Assembly (NCBI RefSeq): GCF_022602565.1
Contig: NZ_JALBCV010000004.1
Coordinates: forward strand, 124,001 to 188,000
Source of the DNA: Rosenbergiella metrosideri
Lineage (GTDB): Bacteria > Pseudomonadota > Gammaproteobacteria > Enterobacterales > Enterobacteriaceae
Length of the DNA stretch: 64,000 bases
Direction: 5' to 3'
In this document: piece after piece, positions 18,473-28,163 of the stretch
Position numbering within the stretch: the first letter of the stretch is position 1
Layout of the letters: the number at the start of each line of letters is the position of its first letter
Notes under the pieces: model-generated
Seen by the model: only the letters and a program-made list of their open reading frames with translations
The model's database searches: none
Told to the model about the DNA's origin: nothing
Position numbers and translations under genes: made by a program

Positions 18473-19429
18473 ATGAATTTCCAGCAACTTAAAATTATTC
18501 GCGAAGCTGCCCGCTGCCAGTGCAACTTAACTGAGGTAGCAAAAATCCTTTATACCTCTCAATCTGGTATCAGCCGCCATATCCGTGAGTTAGAAGACGA
18601 ACTGGGCGTCGAATTATTTATTCGTCACGGTAAACGTATGCTGGGACTGACAGGACCGGGGAAGGAGATGTTAGTGATTGCCCAACGGATCTTAGACGAG
18701 TCAGCCAAGGCTAAACGGTTGGGCCAGTTATTCACCGCCCAAGAGGCAGGAGTGTTAACCATTGCCACCACGCATACCCAAGCCCGTTACTCTTTACCGG
18801 CTATCCTAAAGCAGTTTCGTAGCCGCTATCCGTATATTCAGGTTGTGCTCAATCAAGCCACACCCGAAGAGATCCGCGATCAGGTTATTTCTGGTGAAGC
18901 GGATATTGGCATTGCCTCAGAGGGGTTAGCTCACAGTGGACAGTTAACCACTTTTCCGTGGTTTAAATGGAATCATCGTATATTAGTGCCGCACGATCAT
19001 CCGCTCACGCAAGAAGATAAACTCAGTCTTGAACAGCTGGCAGACTGGCCGCTTGTCACCTATCGCGCTGGAATGACCGGTCGCTCAGTGATTGATGAGG
19101 CGTTTCAGGCCGTCTCATTACTGCCTAATGTGGTACTGAGCGCACAAGATTCCGATGTGGTGAAAACCTATGTGCGTTTGGGAATGGGGATCGGGATTAT
19201 TGCCGAGACCGCAGCGGATCAGGATGATTCGGAACTGACCTCATTAGATGCCCGCCACCTCTTTAATAGTAATACCGTCTGGTTAGGGGTGAAACAAGGT
19301 CAGCTACAGCGCGACTATCTCTGGCAGTTTATGACGCTCTGCAACCCTAACCTTTCCGAAGACGAATTAAAGCAGATAGCGCGCGGAGTCAGCGAAAATA
19401 CAGAACTCGGTTACGATTTCCAGATTTAA
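18473..19429 (+). CDS. cbl: LysR-type regulator Cbl (sulphur starvation)
   Basis: A 318-aa LysR-family regulator of the CysB/Cbl subgroup, which activates sulphonate-sulphur genes (tau, ssu) when sulphate is scarce, with adenosine phosphosulphate as the known anti-inducer. The N-terminal helix-turn-helix (LTEVAKILYTSQSGISRHIREL, residues 19-40 region) and the effector domain with TIATTHTQARYSLP, VPHDHPLT and SAQDSDVVKTYVRLG match Cbl rather than CysB (ends YDFQI). Several nearby relics (solute-binding protein, LLM monooxygenase) belong to families used in sulphur scavenging, so part of its former regulon may be lost. Confidence 0.87.
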   Translation: MNFQQLKIIREAARCQCNLTEVAKILYTSQSGISRHIRELEDELGVELFIRHGKRMLGLTGPGKEMLVIAQRILDESAKAKRLGQLFTAQEAGVLTIATTHTQARYSLPAILKQFRSRYPYIQVVLNQATPEEIRDQVISGEADIGIASEGLAHSGQLTTFPWFKWNHRILVPHDHPLTQEDKLSLEQLADWPLVTYRAGMTGRSVIDEAFQAVSLLPNVVLSAQDSDVVKTYVRLGMGIGIIAETAADQDDSELTSLDARHLFNSNTVWLGVKQGQLQRDYLWQFMTLCNPNLSEDELKQIARGVSENTELGYDFQI

Positions 19430-19505
19430 GCGCACGGATCCCTCCTTCCTCCTCCTATAGGCGACTAAGCTAAGACTATACCCCTTACGCTTAGGAGCTT
19501 ATGTG

Positions 19506-21659
19506 ATGTCTTTCCCCTGGCAAAAACCTGGCTTAACAGCCGACCAACAAGCCGCTGCCGTTGTCGCCGAGATGACGATGGATGAAAAATTTGCGTGGCT
19601 CTCTGGACCGATGGCTATCCCATTAAAAAAAGGGGATACGCTGCCCGCCGAAGCGATCGGTTCAGCCGCATATTATCCGGCAATTCCTCGTTTAGGGATC
19701 CCGGCATTACAACAGAGTGATGCCAGTTTAGGGGTCAGTGCATTAGGCGGTGTCCGCCCAGGGGATCACGCCACCGCACTCGCCAGTAGCCTCGCGTTGG
19801 GCGCCTCTTTCGACCCAGACTTGGCGCAAACCACCGGCGAGATGTTAGGACGCGAAGCCTTTAGTAAAGGGTTCAATGTGCAACTCGCCGGCGGGGCAAA
19901 CCTGATTCGCGAACCGCGCGGTGGCCGTAACTTTGAATATATCTCTGAAGACCCATTGCTGACTGGCGTGATGGCCGGTCACAGTGTACGAGGGATCCAA
20001 TCTCAACATGTGGTCTCAACCGTTAAGCACTTCGCGGTTAACGCCCAAGAAACCGGTAGAGTGCTGGCGGACTCCCGCCTCAGTGAGTCGGCATTACGCG
20101 AGTCCGATTTACTCGCTTTTGAACTGGCTATCGATATCGGCAAGCCCGGCGCGGTAATGCCCGGCTATAACTTGGTCAATGGCGACTGGGCCTCAGAAAA
20201 CCCTTTTCTGTTGTCGCAGGTATTAAAAGGCGACTGGCGCTATGCTGGTTGGGTCATGTCGGACTGGGGTGCGACGCATTCCGCAACCAAAGCAGTGCGA
20301 GCGGGGTTAGATGTGCAATCGGGTGCCAATCTTGATACCTGTGTCTGGTTCGACCAGCCGCTACGCGATGCCATGGCACAAGGCGAGATCACTGAAGAGC
20401 AGATTGATGGCATGATCGAGCGGATCTTACGAAGTCTCTTCGCCTGCGGCGCTATTCAACATCCTGCTCAACGTGGTAATCGTCTCGACTATAGCTGGCA
20501 CCAATTGATCGCTCAGCGTGAAGCCGAGCAAGGTATTGTCTTACTGAAAAATAGCCAGCAAACTTTGCCGCTCGCGCCCGAGTTAAACCGAATCGTGGTG
20601 ATAGGGGCTCATGCCGATAAAGGTGTTTTGGCCGGTGGGGGCTCCTCCGCGGTGACACCACAAGGTAGCTTACAGAAAGAAGGCGTCGATTTTATGGGGA
20701 TCCAAACGCCAAGAGTTTACCATCCTAGCTCGCCGCTGGCCGCTATTCGCCGAAATTCGCTCGCCAAACAGGTCGATTTTGTATCCGGAGACTCGATCGA
20801 GGAGGCACTCGACGCTAGCCAAGGCAGTGATGCCGTGATTATTTTCGCCGAGGAGTGGCGCTCAGAAGCACTGGACGCGCAAGGATTGGATCTCGATGAT
20901 CATCAAAATCAATTAATTGATCAGTTATCTGCCGTGCATCCAACGATCATCGTCGTGCTGGAAACAGGTGGCGCGGTGACCTTACCTTGGCTCGATAAGG
21001 TCCCGGCGGTACTCGAAGCTTGGTATCCTGGTTCAGGCGGGGGCGAGGCGATTGCCGGTGTGATCTTTGGTCGCGTTAATCCCGCGGGACGGTTGCCTAT
21101 TACCTTCCCTGCTGCGGTGCAACAACTCCCCCGTCCCGAGCAAGTCGATCCTAGCACCACCACCTCACTGCCTGGTGTGGAGGTGAAAGGTGAGATCTTC
21201 GAGATTGATTACAACGTTGAAGGGGCCGATGTCGGCTATCGTTGGTTTGAACGCCAACAATTAACCCCCTTATTCCCGTTCGGTTTTGGCCTTTCATATA
21301 CACAATTTCGCTATGAAGATTTACAGCTTTGCCAGACCTCTGACGACATTACGGCCAGCTTAACCATGACCAACTGTGGCGAACGAGTAGGCAGCGATGT
21401 GGTTCAGATCTATCTGCGACCCACCTCAGGGCGTTACCCCTCGCGATTAGTGGCTTTTCAGAAAGTCACCCTCGCGCCGGGGGAAACACAACGCATCAGC
21501 CTGTGTCTGGAACCGCGAGTGGTGGCGCAATGGGACAGTGCTCAGCAACAGTGGTCGATTGCCGGTGAAGAGTACGAGATCTATCAAGCCACCGATGCTG
21601 CAACCCCCGTGCTTAAGGGCAAACTCATGCTGACTGCGCAAACTTTCAGCTATCGCTAA
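19506..21659 (+). CDS. Glycoside hydrolase family 3 beta-glucosidase
   Basis: A 717-aa family 3 glycosidase without a signal peptide, so cytoplasmic. The N-terminal TIM-barrel contains LAGGANLIREPRGGRNFEY, KHFAVN (residues 175-180) and the nucleophile Asp near residue 253 in VMSDWGATHS. The C-terminal sandwich has VVIGAHADKG, a GSGGGEAIAG loop and the fibronectin-like end with FPFGFGLSYTQF. It would release glucose from beta-glucosides; aryl-glucoside or gluco-oligosaccharide use is open. ATG 19506 is preferred (AGGAG 8 bases away); GTG 19503 is possible. It stands alone, with a hairpin (21667-21693) after it. Confidence 0.88.
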   Translation: MSFPWQKPGLTADQQAAAVVAEMTMDEKFAWLSGPMAIPLKKGDTLPAEAIGSAAYYPAIPRLGIPALQQSDASLGVSALGGVRPGDHATALASSLALGASFDPDLAQTTGEMLGREAFSKGFNVQLAGGANLIREPRGGRNFEYISEDPLLTGVMAGHSVRGIQSQHVVSTVKHFAVNAQETGRVLADSRLSESALRESDLLAFELAIDIGKPGAVMPGYNLVNGDWASENPFLLSQVLKGDWRYAGWVMSDWGATHSATKAVRAGLDVQSGANLDTCVWFDQPLRDAMAQGEITEEQIDGMIERILRSLFACGAIQHPAQRGNRLDYSWHQLIAQREAEQGIVLLKNSQQTLPLAPELNRIVVIGAHADKGVLAGGGSSAVTPQGSLQKEGVDFMGIQTPRVYHPSSPLAAIRRNSLAKQVDFVSGDSIEEALDASQGSDAVIIFAEEWRSEALDAQGLDLDDHQNQLIDQLSAVHPTIIVVLETGGAVTLPWLDKVPAVLEAWYPGSGGGEAIAGVIFGRVNPAGRLPITFPAAVQQLPRPEQVDPSTTTSLPGVEVKGEIFEIDYNVEGADVGYRWFERQQLTPLFPFGFGLSYTQFRYEDLQLCQTSDDITASLTMTNCGERVGSDVVQIYLRPTSGRYPSRLVAFQKVTLAPGETQRISLCLEPRVVAQWDSAQQQWSIAGEEYEIYQATDAATPVLKGKLMLTAQTFSYR

Positions 21660-21777
21660 GCGACTTGGTCTGCCCCTGCAAGGGTGGCAGACCGAACTCA
21701 CGCTGAGAATGTCATTAATCTGTCATCTTGATGCGGCAAGCTAGCGACAGTCATCGGCACATTGAAGAGGTTTACCT

Positions 21778-21918
21778 ATGAGCGATTATGATAACGATCT
21801 TTATGAAACGCTGTTTGCTACCCGCCAACGCCCTTTTCCAGAAGAATCAAGCGCGCCACCGCGACGCCGCCGCACGCCTGATGAAGGGGAGTACCATGAA
21901 TTACAGTTCAACGATTAA
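21778..21918 (+). CDS. 46-aa acidic/basic small protein, unknown
   Basis: A 46-codon frame with AAGAGG 7 bases before the ATG and a clean stop. The product starts MSDYDNDLYETLF, carries a central PPRRRRTPDEGEYH segment and ends ELQFND: an acidic head, an Arg-rich middle and an acidic tail, no hydrophobic segment. I do not recognise it. The good ribosome site, lack of overlap with another gene and coding-like wording make it a plausible true small gene. It converges on hmuV with a 4-base gap. Confidence 0.6.
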   Translation: MSDYDNDLYETLFATRQRPFPEESSAPPRRRRTPDEGEYHELQFND

Positions 21919-21922
21919 GCGC

Positions 21923-22702
21923 TCACTTATTCAATAACACGATGGGGTGAGAGGATGAAGCAGGCTGAATCACGCTTAATTCAGCCTGATACCAGGCCGT
22001 CAGCTGCGATTCTGTCAGCACCTGCTGTACCGACCCATCGGCCACTAAGGCCCCCTGCTGTATCACCACTATCCTATCCGACCAGGTTGCGGCCAGATTG
22101 ACATCGTGCAATACCGCGCAGACCATCAGCTTTCCGTTGCGGGTTAATCGATGAAGCAAACGTAGCAAATGTTGTTGATGAAAAAGATCGAGCGCCGATG
22201 TCGGCTCATCAAGAAATAACCATCCCTCTGGTTCGTCCTCTTTCCATAGCTGTGCTAGCACCCTGGCCAATTGAATTTGCTGCTGCTCGCCCCCCGACAG
22301 GGTGGCATAATTGCGATCGCATAACGCTTGGCAACCGATCAGTGCAACCACCTGGTCTACGATCGTGCGTTGTCGCTGCATTGTGTACTGGCTGATCCCT
22401 AATACGATCACCTCTTCCGCCGACATGGCAAAGGCCAGTTGATTATGTTGACGCATAACGGCCCGTTGGCTTGCGAGTTGTTTTCTCTTCCACTGAGAGT
22501 AAGGCTTACCGGCCAAGCAACACCCCCCTGTTGTTGGGCTAAGAAAGCCGGTCAATAATCGTAAGAGTGTCGACTTTCCTGCCCCATTCGGTCCCATAAT
22601 GGTAACAAACTCACCCAGTTTAAGCGTCAGATCTAAGGGGTTGATTAAGGTGCGCGATCCCATCTGCAGTCCAAGCTGGCTCGCGGTAAGGGTATTATGC
22701 AT
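21923..22702 (-). CDS. hmuV: Haem ABC importer ATP-binding protein HmuV
   Basis: A 259-aa ATPase of the haem/B12/siderophore class. Walker A is GPNGAGKSTLL (near residue 37), signature LSGGEQQQIQLAR, Walker B WLFLDEPTSALD and switch His in AVLHDVNLA. The HmuV-specific part with RAVMRQHNQLAFAMSAEEV near 75-95 is present. It drives haem import through HmuU with the binding protein HmuT. The start overlaps the hmuU stop by 8 bases, so translation is coupled. It is the last gene of the hmuRSTUV operon. Confidence 0.93.
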   Translation of the reverse strand: MHNTLTASQLGLQMGSRTLINPLDLTLKLGEFVTIMGPNGAGKSTLLRLLTGFLSPTTGGCCLAGKPYSQWKRKQLASQRAVMRQHNQLAFAMSAEEVIVLGISQYTMQRQRTIVDQVVALIGCQALCDRNYATLSGGEQQQIQLARVLAQLWKEDEPEGWLFLDEPTSALDLFHQQHLLRLLHRLTRNGKLMVCAVLHDVNLAATWSDRIVVIQQGALVADGSVQQVLTESQLTAWYQAELSVIQPASSSHPIVLLNK

Positions 22703-23699
22703 AACTGGCCTTTAAGCGTTTAAGGATCAACATAAAAAACCACGGTGCCCCCAGTAGACTGGTCAATAAGCCGACGGGCATTTCAGCGGGTTGAACCAAA
22801 GTGCGTGCCAAGGTGTCCGACAGCAACAGGAGTAATCCGCCGACAATAATCGATCCAGGTAATAACCAACGATGATCGCTACCAAACACCATTCTTACCA
22901 GATGGGGAATGACCAAACCGATGAAACCAATAATACCGGTGAAAGAAACCGCGGTACCGACCAACAAGGCGTTGCCGATTAATAAACACTGCTGAGCCCG
23001 TAACACATCCAGGCCGCTATAAAAGGCATCCTCTTCGCCGAGCTGTAAGAGGTTTAAGGCGCGGGCCGATCGCAGCAGTAACAGCGAGGTCGGGACAATG
23101 ATCAGCGCGCAGATCCCCACCACCGACCATTGGGCTTGGGCTAAGGATCCCATTCCCCAGAGTGAAAGCTGCCGCAGCTGTTGATCGTTACTCAACCACG
23201 ACAGCACGCCGATCAGCGATCCCGATAAGGCATTGATCGCTATCCCTAGCAGCAGTAAGCGGGAGAGTTGACCTTGGCTAACCTTGTTCAATTGAAAAAT
23301 CAGCGCCGTGACCAATAAACTGCCGATAAAGGCAGCGACAACCGGTAACCATAAACTGGCGAATAAGGGTAATTGAAGAGGCAAGAGCAAGGCCAACGCC
23401 ACCATAAGCCCTGCTCCGCTGCTAATTCCTAATAGCCCAGGATCCGCAAGCGGATTACGAAAAAGCCCCTGCATAAGGGTGCCCGATACGGCGAGTGCGG
23501 CACCGATAAGGAGGGCCAGGAGTACACGGGGAACACGAATGGTTAACCAGACTTGCCAGGCAATACTGTCGAAGGGTTGCTGCCAAATCTCGGTTAACGA
23601 CAGCCTCATCGCCCCAAGCTGGGTCGCCGCCACGGCGCTGATCAGCAGTAAGACAATAAAGATCAACAACGTCGTTTGGCGGTTAAGGCTGACGCGCAT
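22695..23699 (-). CDS. hmuU: Haem ABC importer permease HmuU
   Basis: A 334-aa permease of the BtuCD/FecCD class with about ten membrane helices. The family motifs are clear: RVPRVLLALLIGAALAVSG near residues 55-73 and PLADPGLLGISSGAG near 87-101, then GFIGLVIPHLVRMVFG near 260. It carries haem across the inner membrane. The ATG at 23699 has GCGGAA upstream and gives the length seen in Yersinia HmuU; a start 5 codons earlier lies inside hmuT and lacks a site. It overlaps hmuT by 17 bases. Confidence 0.92.
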   Translation of the reverse strand: MRVSLNRQTTLLIFIVLLLISAVAATQLGAMRLSLTEIWQQPFDSIAWQVWLTIRVPRVLLALLIGAALAVSGTLMQGLFRNPLADPGLLGISSGAGLMVALALLLPLQLPLFASLWLPVVAAFIGSLLVTALIFQLNKVSQGQLSRLLLLGIAINALSGSLIGVLSWLSNDQQLRQLSLWGMGSLAQAQWSVVGICALIIVPTSLLLLRSARALNLLQLGEEDAFYSGLDVLRAQQCLLIGNALLVGTAVSFTGIIGFIGLVIPHLVRMVFGSDHRWLLPGSIIVGGLLLLLSDTLARTLVQPAEMPVGLLTSLLGAPWFFMLILKRLKASYA

Positions 23700-24516
23700 A
23701 GCTTTCCGCCACATCTTGACGAAGTTTGAGAATAGCCTGCGGTGTGTCGATCCCGAACCCTAGGAGTGCCATTTGATCGATCACCACCACCCGACGCGCT
23801 TTCCCGGCGGGCGTTAGGGCTAATCCAGGTAGTTTCCAGAGCTGGCTCGTACCGCCCATCTGTAGTAAAGAGCGCTGGTCAATAATAACCACTTCGGGTG
23901 CGGCAGCTATTACGCCTTCTTGCGACATCTGCTGATAATGTGGCACCTGCCCCATGACGTTAGTCAATCCTGCACTGCGTAGCGCAACGTCTGCGGCGGT
24001 CTCTTTACCCGCAATCAAGCTTTGCATACCGTGGTTCGCCATAATATAGAGGGCTTTATGACTGGCACCCGCAGGGACCTGTTTCAGCGCACTTAACTGC
24101 TGATCCAACCGCTGCAAGATCGGCTGTGCTTGTGTCGTCTTCCCCAGAGCTTGAGCCAGCGTATTGATCTTGACCGCAATCTCCGACAACTGTGGCGTCG
24201 CCGGGACGGTGACAACTTTCACACCGACTTTTTCGATTTGCTGGAAGACTTGAGAGGGCTGGGCCTGCGCACTGGTCAGCACTAAAGTCGGCTTAAGCGC
24301 CAGTATCCCTTCACTGTTTAATTGACGCATATAGCCGATATCGGGCAGCTTAAGACTTGCTTCCGGGCGCTGACTAGTCGTGTCGCGGCCGACCAGTTGA
24401 TCGCCACTGCCGAGCGCATAAATAATCTCGGTCACATCACCGCCAATCGAGACGAGCCGCTGTGCAGCCTTCACGGGGATCATGACGAAACAGAGGAGTA
24501 CTACGATATATTTCAT
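23683..24516 (-). CDS. hmuT: Periplasmic haem-binding protein HmuT
   Basis: A 277-aa type III solute-binding protein. The signal peptide covers residues 1-18 (cut near VKA/AQR). The body shows RLVSIGGDVTEIIYALGSGDQLVGRD, the first half of the BtuF/FepB fold, and a second lobe with TPAGKARRVVVIDQMALLGFG. A Tyr in the region IGYMRQLNSEG is placed where haem-ligating residues lie in relatives. It ferries haem from HmuR to HmuUV. The ATG overlaps the hmuS stop (TAATG). Confidence 0.92.
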   Translation of the reverse strand: MKYIVVLLCFVMIPVKAAQRLVSIGGDVTEIIYALGSGDQLVGRDTTSQRPEASLKLPDIGYMRQLNSEGILALKPTLVLTSAQAQPSQVFQQIEKVGVKVVTVPATPQLSEIAVKINTLAQALGKTTQAQPILQRLDQQLSALKQVPAGASHKALYIMANHGMQSLIAGKETAADVALRSAGLTNVMGQVPHYQQMSQEGVIAAAPEVVIIDQRSLLQMGGTSQLWKLPGLALTPAGKARRVVVIDQMALLGFGIDTPQAILKLRQDVAESYARQP

Positions 24517-25541
24517 TAGCAGAATTCTCCCGCTAATTCCTCAAGTTGTTGACGCCAGAGTTGTTGTTCTGGCTTCCCTTCAGACCGTTGTCCATAAAGC
24601 TGGGCGATTTGTGTGCCATCTTCTGCAAACAGCTCCAGGCTAGTAACGTGCCCATCTACCGTAGGCTTACGCGTAATCCAAGTTTCAGCGATTTTTTTAT
24701 CCTGAAGATGTAAGGTAAACTGATCGTTGAAGATATTTAACCAACCTTTCATTTCTACCACTTTGGCGAGACGACCGGTGAAGATCTGCGTACAGCCGCG
24801 GTTACCGACAAAAATCATGATCTCGTTTTGCTGCTGCTGAACACGCTCAAGTAACAGTGCAATGCTGTCGTTACTGACTTGGCGAGCCAACTCATCGCTG
24901 ACCATCTTAAAGGCTTGTTGACGACTGAGTTGATGACGACGCAGCAATTGAAAAAATTGATGGACATCGGTCATTGCGCGCCATTCCTGTTCCACCCTCT
25001 GTGGGTCGATCTCTGACGGTGCCGTGACCTCAGGGAAAGGCTGGATCGCGATCGTAGAGGGGGTGACATGCTGAAACTGAGCAATCAACGCTTGCCATGC
25101 AACGGTATTGGTTTGCGGGGTCGCATAGATTTTCACCACTGCGTTCCCTTGAGCATCAAAAATTTGTAGGCTATGCCGCTCGCCCGATCCCCCTAATTCG
25201 GTTAAGGCAAAAACGCTGTGCCAGTGTTGAGGGAAAAAGCGTTGATCCAGCGCGCGTGGGTTTAATACCAATCCGGCATGAGGACCAAAATGCAGATTCT
25301 CATAACGTCCAATTTGCTCATGGACGGCGTAATCATTGCGGACCAAGCTTTTTATCTCGCCCACCGCCGCCAATCCTTTAAGCAGCGCTTCAAATTCCGG
25401 TTGCAGCGATTGAGCGTCATGACCGCAGCGAATTAAGGTCAATTCCGCCTCGCTGATCGCCATCATCGTTGCCAGGTCACGGGCATACAGGTGTGGGTGT
25501 TCCATTTTTAACGCTAAATAATCAAGATATTGTTTATTCAT
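24516..25541 (-). CDS. hmuS: Haem-degrading/trafficking protein HmuS
   Basis: A 341-aa cytoplasmic protein of the HemS/ChuS/HmuS family, with the usual two similar halves. The first half carries DLATMMAISEAEL and SLVRNDYAVHEQIGRYENLHFG, the second MIFVGNRGCTQIFTGRLAKVV near residue 245 with FTLHLQDKKIAETWITRKP. The His and Arg residues of these regions bind haem in relatives. It takes up haem from HmuUV and either stores or cleaves it. It lies 44 bases after hmuR, with a hairpin between, and translationally couples to hmuT. Confidence 0.92.
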   Translation of the reverse strand: MNKQYLDYLALKMEHPHLYARDLATMMAISEAELTLIRCGHDAQSLQPEFEALLKGLAAVGEIKSLVRNDYAVHEQIGRYENLHFGPHAGLVLNPRALDQRFFPQHWHSVFALTELGGSGERHSLQIFDAQGNAVVKIYATPQTNTVAWQALIAQFQHVTPSTIAIQPFPEVTAPSEIDPQRVEQEWRAMTDVHQFFQLLRRHQLSRQQAFKMVSDELARQVSNDSIALLLERVQQQQNEIMIFVGNRGCTQIFTGRLAKVVEMKGWLNIFNDQFTLHLQDKKIAETWITRKPTVDGHVTSLELFAEDGTQIAQLYGQRSEGKPEQQLWRQQLEELAGEFC

Positions 25542-25560
25542 CGGTTACATCCTCTATAAC

Positions 25561-25578
25561 GCCCCGGCAAACCGGGGC
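25561..25578 (-). other. Intercistronic hairpin between hmuR and hmuS
   Basis: A strong short stem (GCCCCGG and CCGGGGC with a 4-base loop) in the 44 bases after the hmuR stop. It lacks a T-tract. It may lower expression of hmuSTUV relative to hmuR or protect the hmuR mRNA end; this is an inference. Confidence 0.55.
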
Positions 25579-25585
25579 TAAACAT

Positions 25586-27940
25586 TTAGAAATCAACATT
25601 CAAACCAAGTTGGAAAGTCCGTCCTGGCATAGTCGACAGCGCAATATCAGCTTGATGCTGGGCAGTGTCGGTCGTTAAATCACGGCTACTTAAGTAATCC
25701 CAATATTTACGGTTAGTCAGGTTATACACGCCACCACTGAGTTTTACCGTTGGGGTCACTTGCCAGTATGCCGTCATATCCACCATCCCGTAGCCGGGGA
25801 TACGCCAATATTTGCTACTATCGACCTCTGTCGCGCTACTGGTGGTCGTGGTATCGCGCGTGGTTTGTTTGGCCTGTTTTCCTTTTACGAAGGTAGCAGT
25901 CACTGCAGCCCCATAACGTTGAGCAGGATCATCCCACGCGACGCCAATAATCGCTTTCATCGGGGCCACACTGTCTAAATCGACATATTTGTCGCCTTGC
26001 AGGGAGGACTTTGACATCCCTTTGGTATAACCCAAGGCGAAGCTTGTGCTTAGCCCATTTACCGCGGGGAACCACTCGCCATAATGAATTTTAGTGGTGA
26101 GTTCTCCACCGTAGATAAAGGCTTTATCACGATTTTCTGCTTGATAAATGGTATAGATATTCGACGGAACATTGGTAAATTTGCTCGGAGAGCCGCTACG
26201 CGTATAACGGTTATACGCAATAAAGTTATCGTAATCGTTATAGAACAGTGAACCATGGATATCGATTCCCGGTACGGCTTGTCCCTTTATTCCCCACTCG
26301 AGATCATTACTGGTCTCGGTCTTCAGGGAATTATTACCAATCAAGGCATATTGCTGCTTGCCGGCATAACTGGATCCGAGATTCCAAGAGCCATACAGCT
26401 GGCTCGCTTCAGGGAATTGCGCGCCACGCTGGTAACGGATATAGGTTAACAGCTGCGGCGTCAGGGAGTATTCGAGACTCAGTGACGGTAAGAACTGTGT
26501 ATCACTTTGGCTACTATAGAGTGTCGAGACACTCTCTTCGGTTAATACGCTACTTCCCGCCGCTAAGCTACCAAGATTCCGCGGCTTATTTTTCAAGTAA
26601 GCAACACGAATCCCTGGGGTGAGTGCCACATGGTGTCCCTGCCAGTCACCATTAATTTTATCTTCGACAAAGCCACCCAGCGTGGTGGTTTGGCTATCCG
26701 CCTGTGGTTGCATCACACGGTAGTACACGAGAGGAGTTGGCGATTGTGAAAAGGGTCGTTCTGTACGACCGATATCGCCATTTAGCCCAGCACGAATATC
26801 GTGACGCCCAATACTTTTTGCCAATTCTGACGAGAAGCCTAATTTATTGGTATTAAAATCAGATAGCGTACGGGTCGGCACCAAGGTGTCGCTCGGGCCG
26901 TATGTATTATCGTGCGCCTGCGTCTTCTGCCAATACACTTGGCTAGTCAGCTGATCGACCCACTGATTCAGCGGAGTGTAGTCATCTTGTAAGGCAACGC
27001 CAAAGCGGCGGGTTTGACTCGACTGTTGGCTAGTGCCAATAACGGCTGAGCCCCCAGAATTCCACGTATCGAAATGGGTATGGCTGGTTTTTTGATAGTA
27101 ATTCCCACTAGCCGTCAGTTTGTGTTCATCATTTAGCTGCCAAATCGTGCTGGCTGCAAAGGCATCGGAGTGCCAATTTTCTGGCCATGCTTGGTTATTG
27201 CCTTGGGTCCGCGTCTCTTGTCCATCACGTCGGCTATAGACAAAGATTCCACGCAACTGATCATCGCCAGCGGCCGCGGTGATACCGTTATGCCATGCAC
27301 GATTTGCCGAGTCGTAATCGGTTTGATAACCGAAATAGTGTTGGCGTGTCGGCGATAAGTAATCGTCCGCAGATTTTGAATGGAAAGCGACCAGTCCACC
27401 AATCGAGGTATTGGGTTGAGATACCGAGGTCGCTCCCGCTTCGATATCCATCTGGCCAAAGAGATACGGATCGATATAGTCGCGGCCAATACCGAAACTA
27501 TTCACTCCTGTTCGCCCTGCATAAGGACGACCTGTCGCTTGCGGCATCGAAACGCCATCGACATTGATCCCAACACGATTACTTTCTAACCCACGAATGT
27601 TATAGCCGGTATAGCCGCCTCTATCGAAACCACTTTTTCCACTGCCTGATCCGCCACTCGATCCCGTCGCACTCACTAAGGGTTGATAGCGCATCAAGGT
27701 ACCAAAATCGTTCGAGCCATTTTTTTGCATCTGCTTGGCACTGACAACGACTTTATTGTTGGCCTCAATTTTAGGCGTTACCCCAGTCACGACTAGGGTC
27801 TCCTCCTGCTGATCCTGTCCAGTAAGAGGGATATTTCCGGCGGTCGCCGAAGCACAATATAGACCGCTGAGGCTAAGAGCGATAAGCGATAAGCGGGGTC
27901 GAGGGGGAACTGTCAAGGCAGTCTTGGAGTATTTACGCAT
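25586..27940 (-). CDS. hmuR: TonB-dependent haem/haemoglobin receptor HmuR
   Basis: A 784-aa outer-membrane receptor. The signal peptide ends near residue 34 (ATA/GNI). A TonB box EETLVVTG lies near residues 45-52, followed by the plug (residues 60-190: RGLESNRVGINVDGVSMPQA) and a beta-barrel. The FRAP/NPNL-type haem-receptor wording is only partly conserved, yet the operon position with hmuSTUV makes haem the clear ligand class. The C-terminal LGLNVDF with terminal Phe is the outer-membrane insertion signal. It is slightly longer than typical Yersinia HmuR (about 675), due to extra loops. A Fur box lies about 100 bases upstream. Confidence 0.9.
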   Translation of the reverse strand: MRKYSKTALTVPPRPRLSLIALSLSGLYCASATAGNIPLTGQDQQEETLVVTGVTPKIEANNKVVVSAKQMQKNGSNDFGTLMRYQPLVSATGSSGGSGSGKSGFDRGGYTGYNIRGLESNRVGINVDGVSMPQATGRPYAGRTGVNSFGIGRDYIDPYLFGQMDIEAGATSVSQPNTSIGGLVAFHSKSADDYLSPTRQHYFGYQTDYDSANRAWHNGITAAAGDDQLRGIFVYSRRDGQETRTQGNNQAWPENWHSDAFAASTIWQLNDEHKLTASGNYYQKTSHTHFDTWNSGGSAVIGTSQQSSQTRRFGVALQDDYTPLNQWVDQLTSQVYWQKTQAHDNTYGPSDTLVPTRTLSDFNTNKLGFSSELAKSIGRHDIRAGLNGDIGRTERPFSQSPTPLVYYRVMQPQADSQTTTLGGFVEDKINGDWQGHHVALTPGIRVAYLKNKPRNLGSLAAGSSVLTEESVSTLYSSQSDTQFLPSLSLEYSLTPQLLTYIRYQRGAQFPEASQLYGSWNLGSSYAGKQQYALIGNNSLKTETSNDLEWGIKGQAVPGIDIHGSLFYNDYDNFIAYNRYTRSGSPSKFTNVPSNIYTIYQAENRDKAFIYGGELTTKIHYGEWFPAVNGLSTSFALGYTKGMSKSSLQGDKYVDLDSVAPMKAIIGVAWDDPAQRYGAAVTATFVKGKQAKQTTRDTTTTSSATEVDSSKYWRIPGYGMVDMTAYWQVTPTVKLSGGVYNLTNRKYWDYLSSRDLTTDTAQHQADIALSTMPGRTFQLGLNVDF

Positions 27941-28038
27941 AGAGGCTGTGTATTCCTAAAGGTGCGGCAATTCGCAAAAAGTGACAAATGGCTCATATTG
28001 GAGCCTTTATTCTAGTGAATGAGAATCTATATTATTAT

Positions 28039-28057
28039 GATAATGATTATCAATAGT
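28039..28057. promoter_or_regulatory. Fur box upstream of hmuR
   Basis: The 19 bases GATAATGATTATCAATAGT match the Fur consensus at 16 of 19 positions (GATAATGATTATC is perfect). It lies about 100 bases before the hmuR start and also 107 bases before the divergent metallophosphoesterase. Iron-replete repression of the haem operon is the natural inference. Confidence 0.85.
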
Positions 28058-28163
28058 GATCGGTGTAAAAGTTCACTTTTTTTTTTATTCTTTATCCTTT
28101 GCTTACATCGCCTTGGTGCAATGCTACAGTGGGTGAATCGATACCATTTTTCTTGGAGGCTAT

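Noticed and set aside
27133-27589. Overlapping frames on either strand inside hmuR
   Set aside because: Shadows of the receptor gene; no ribosome sites or family similarity.
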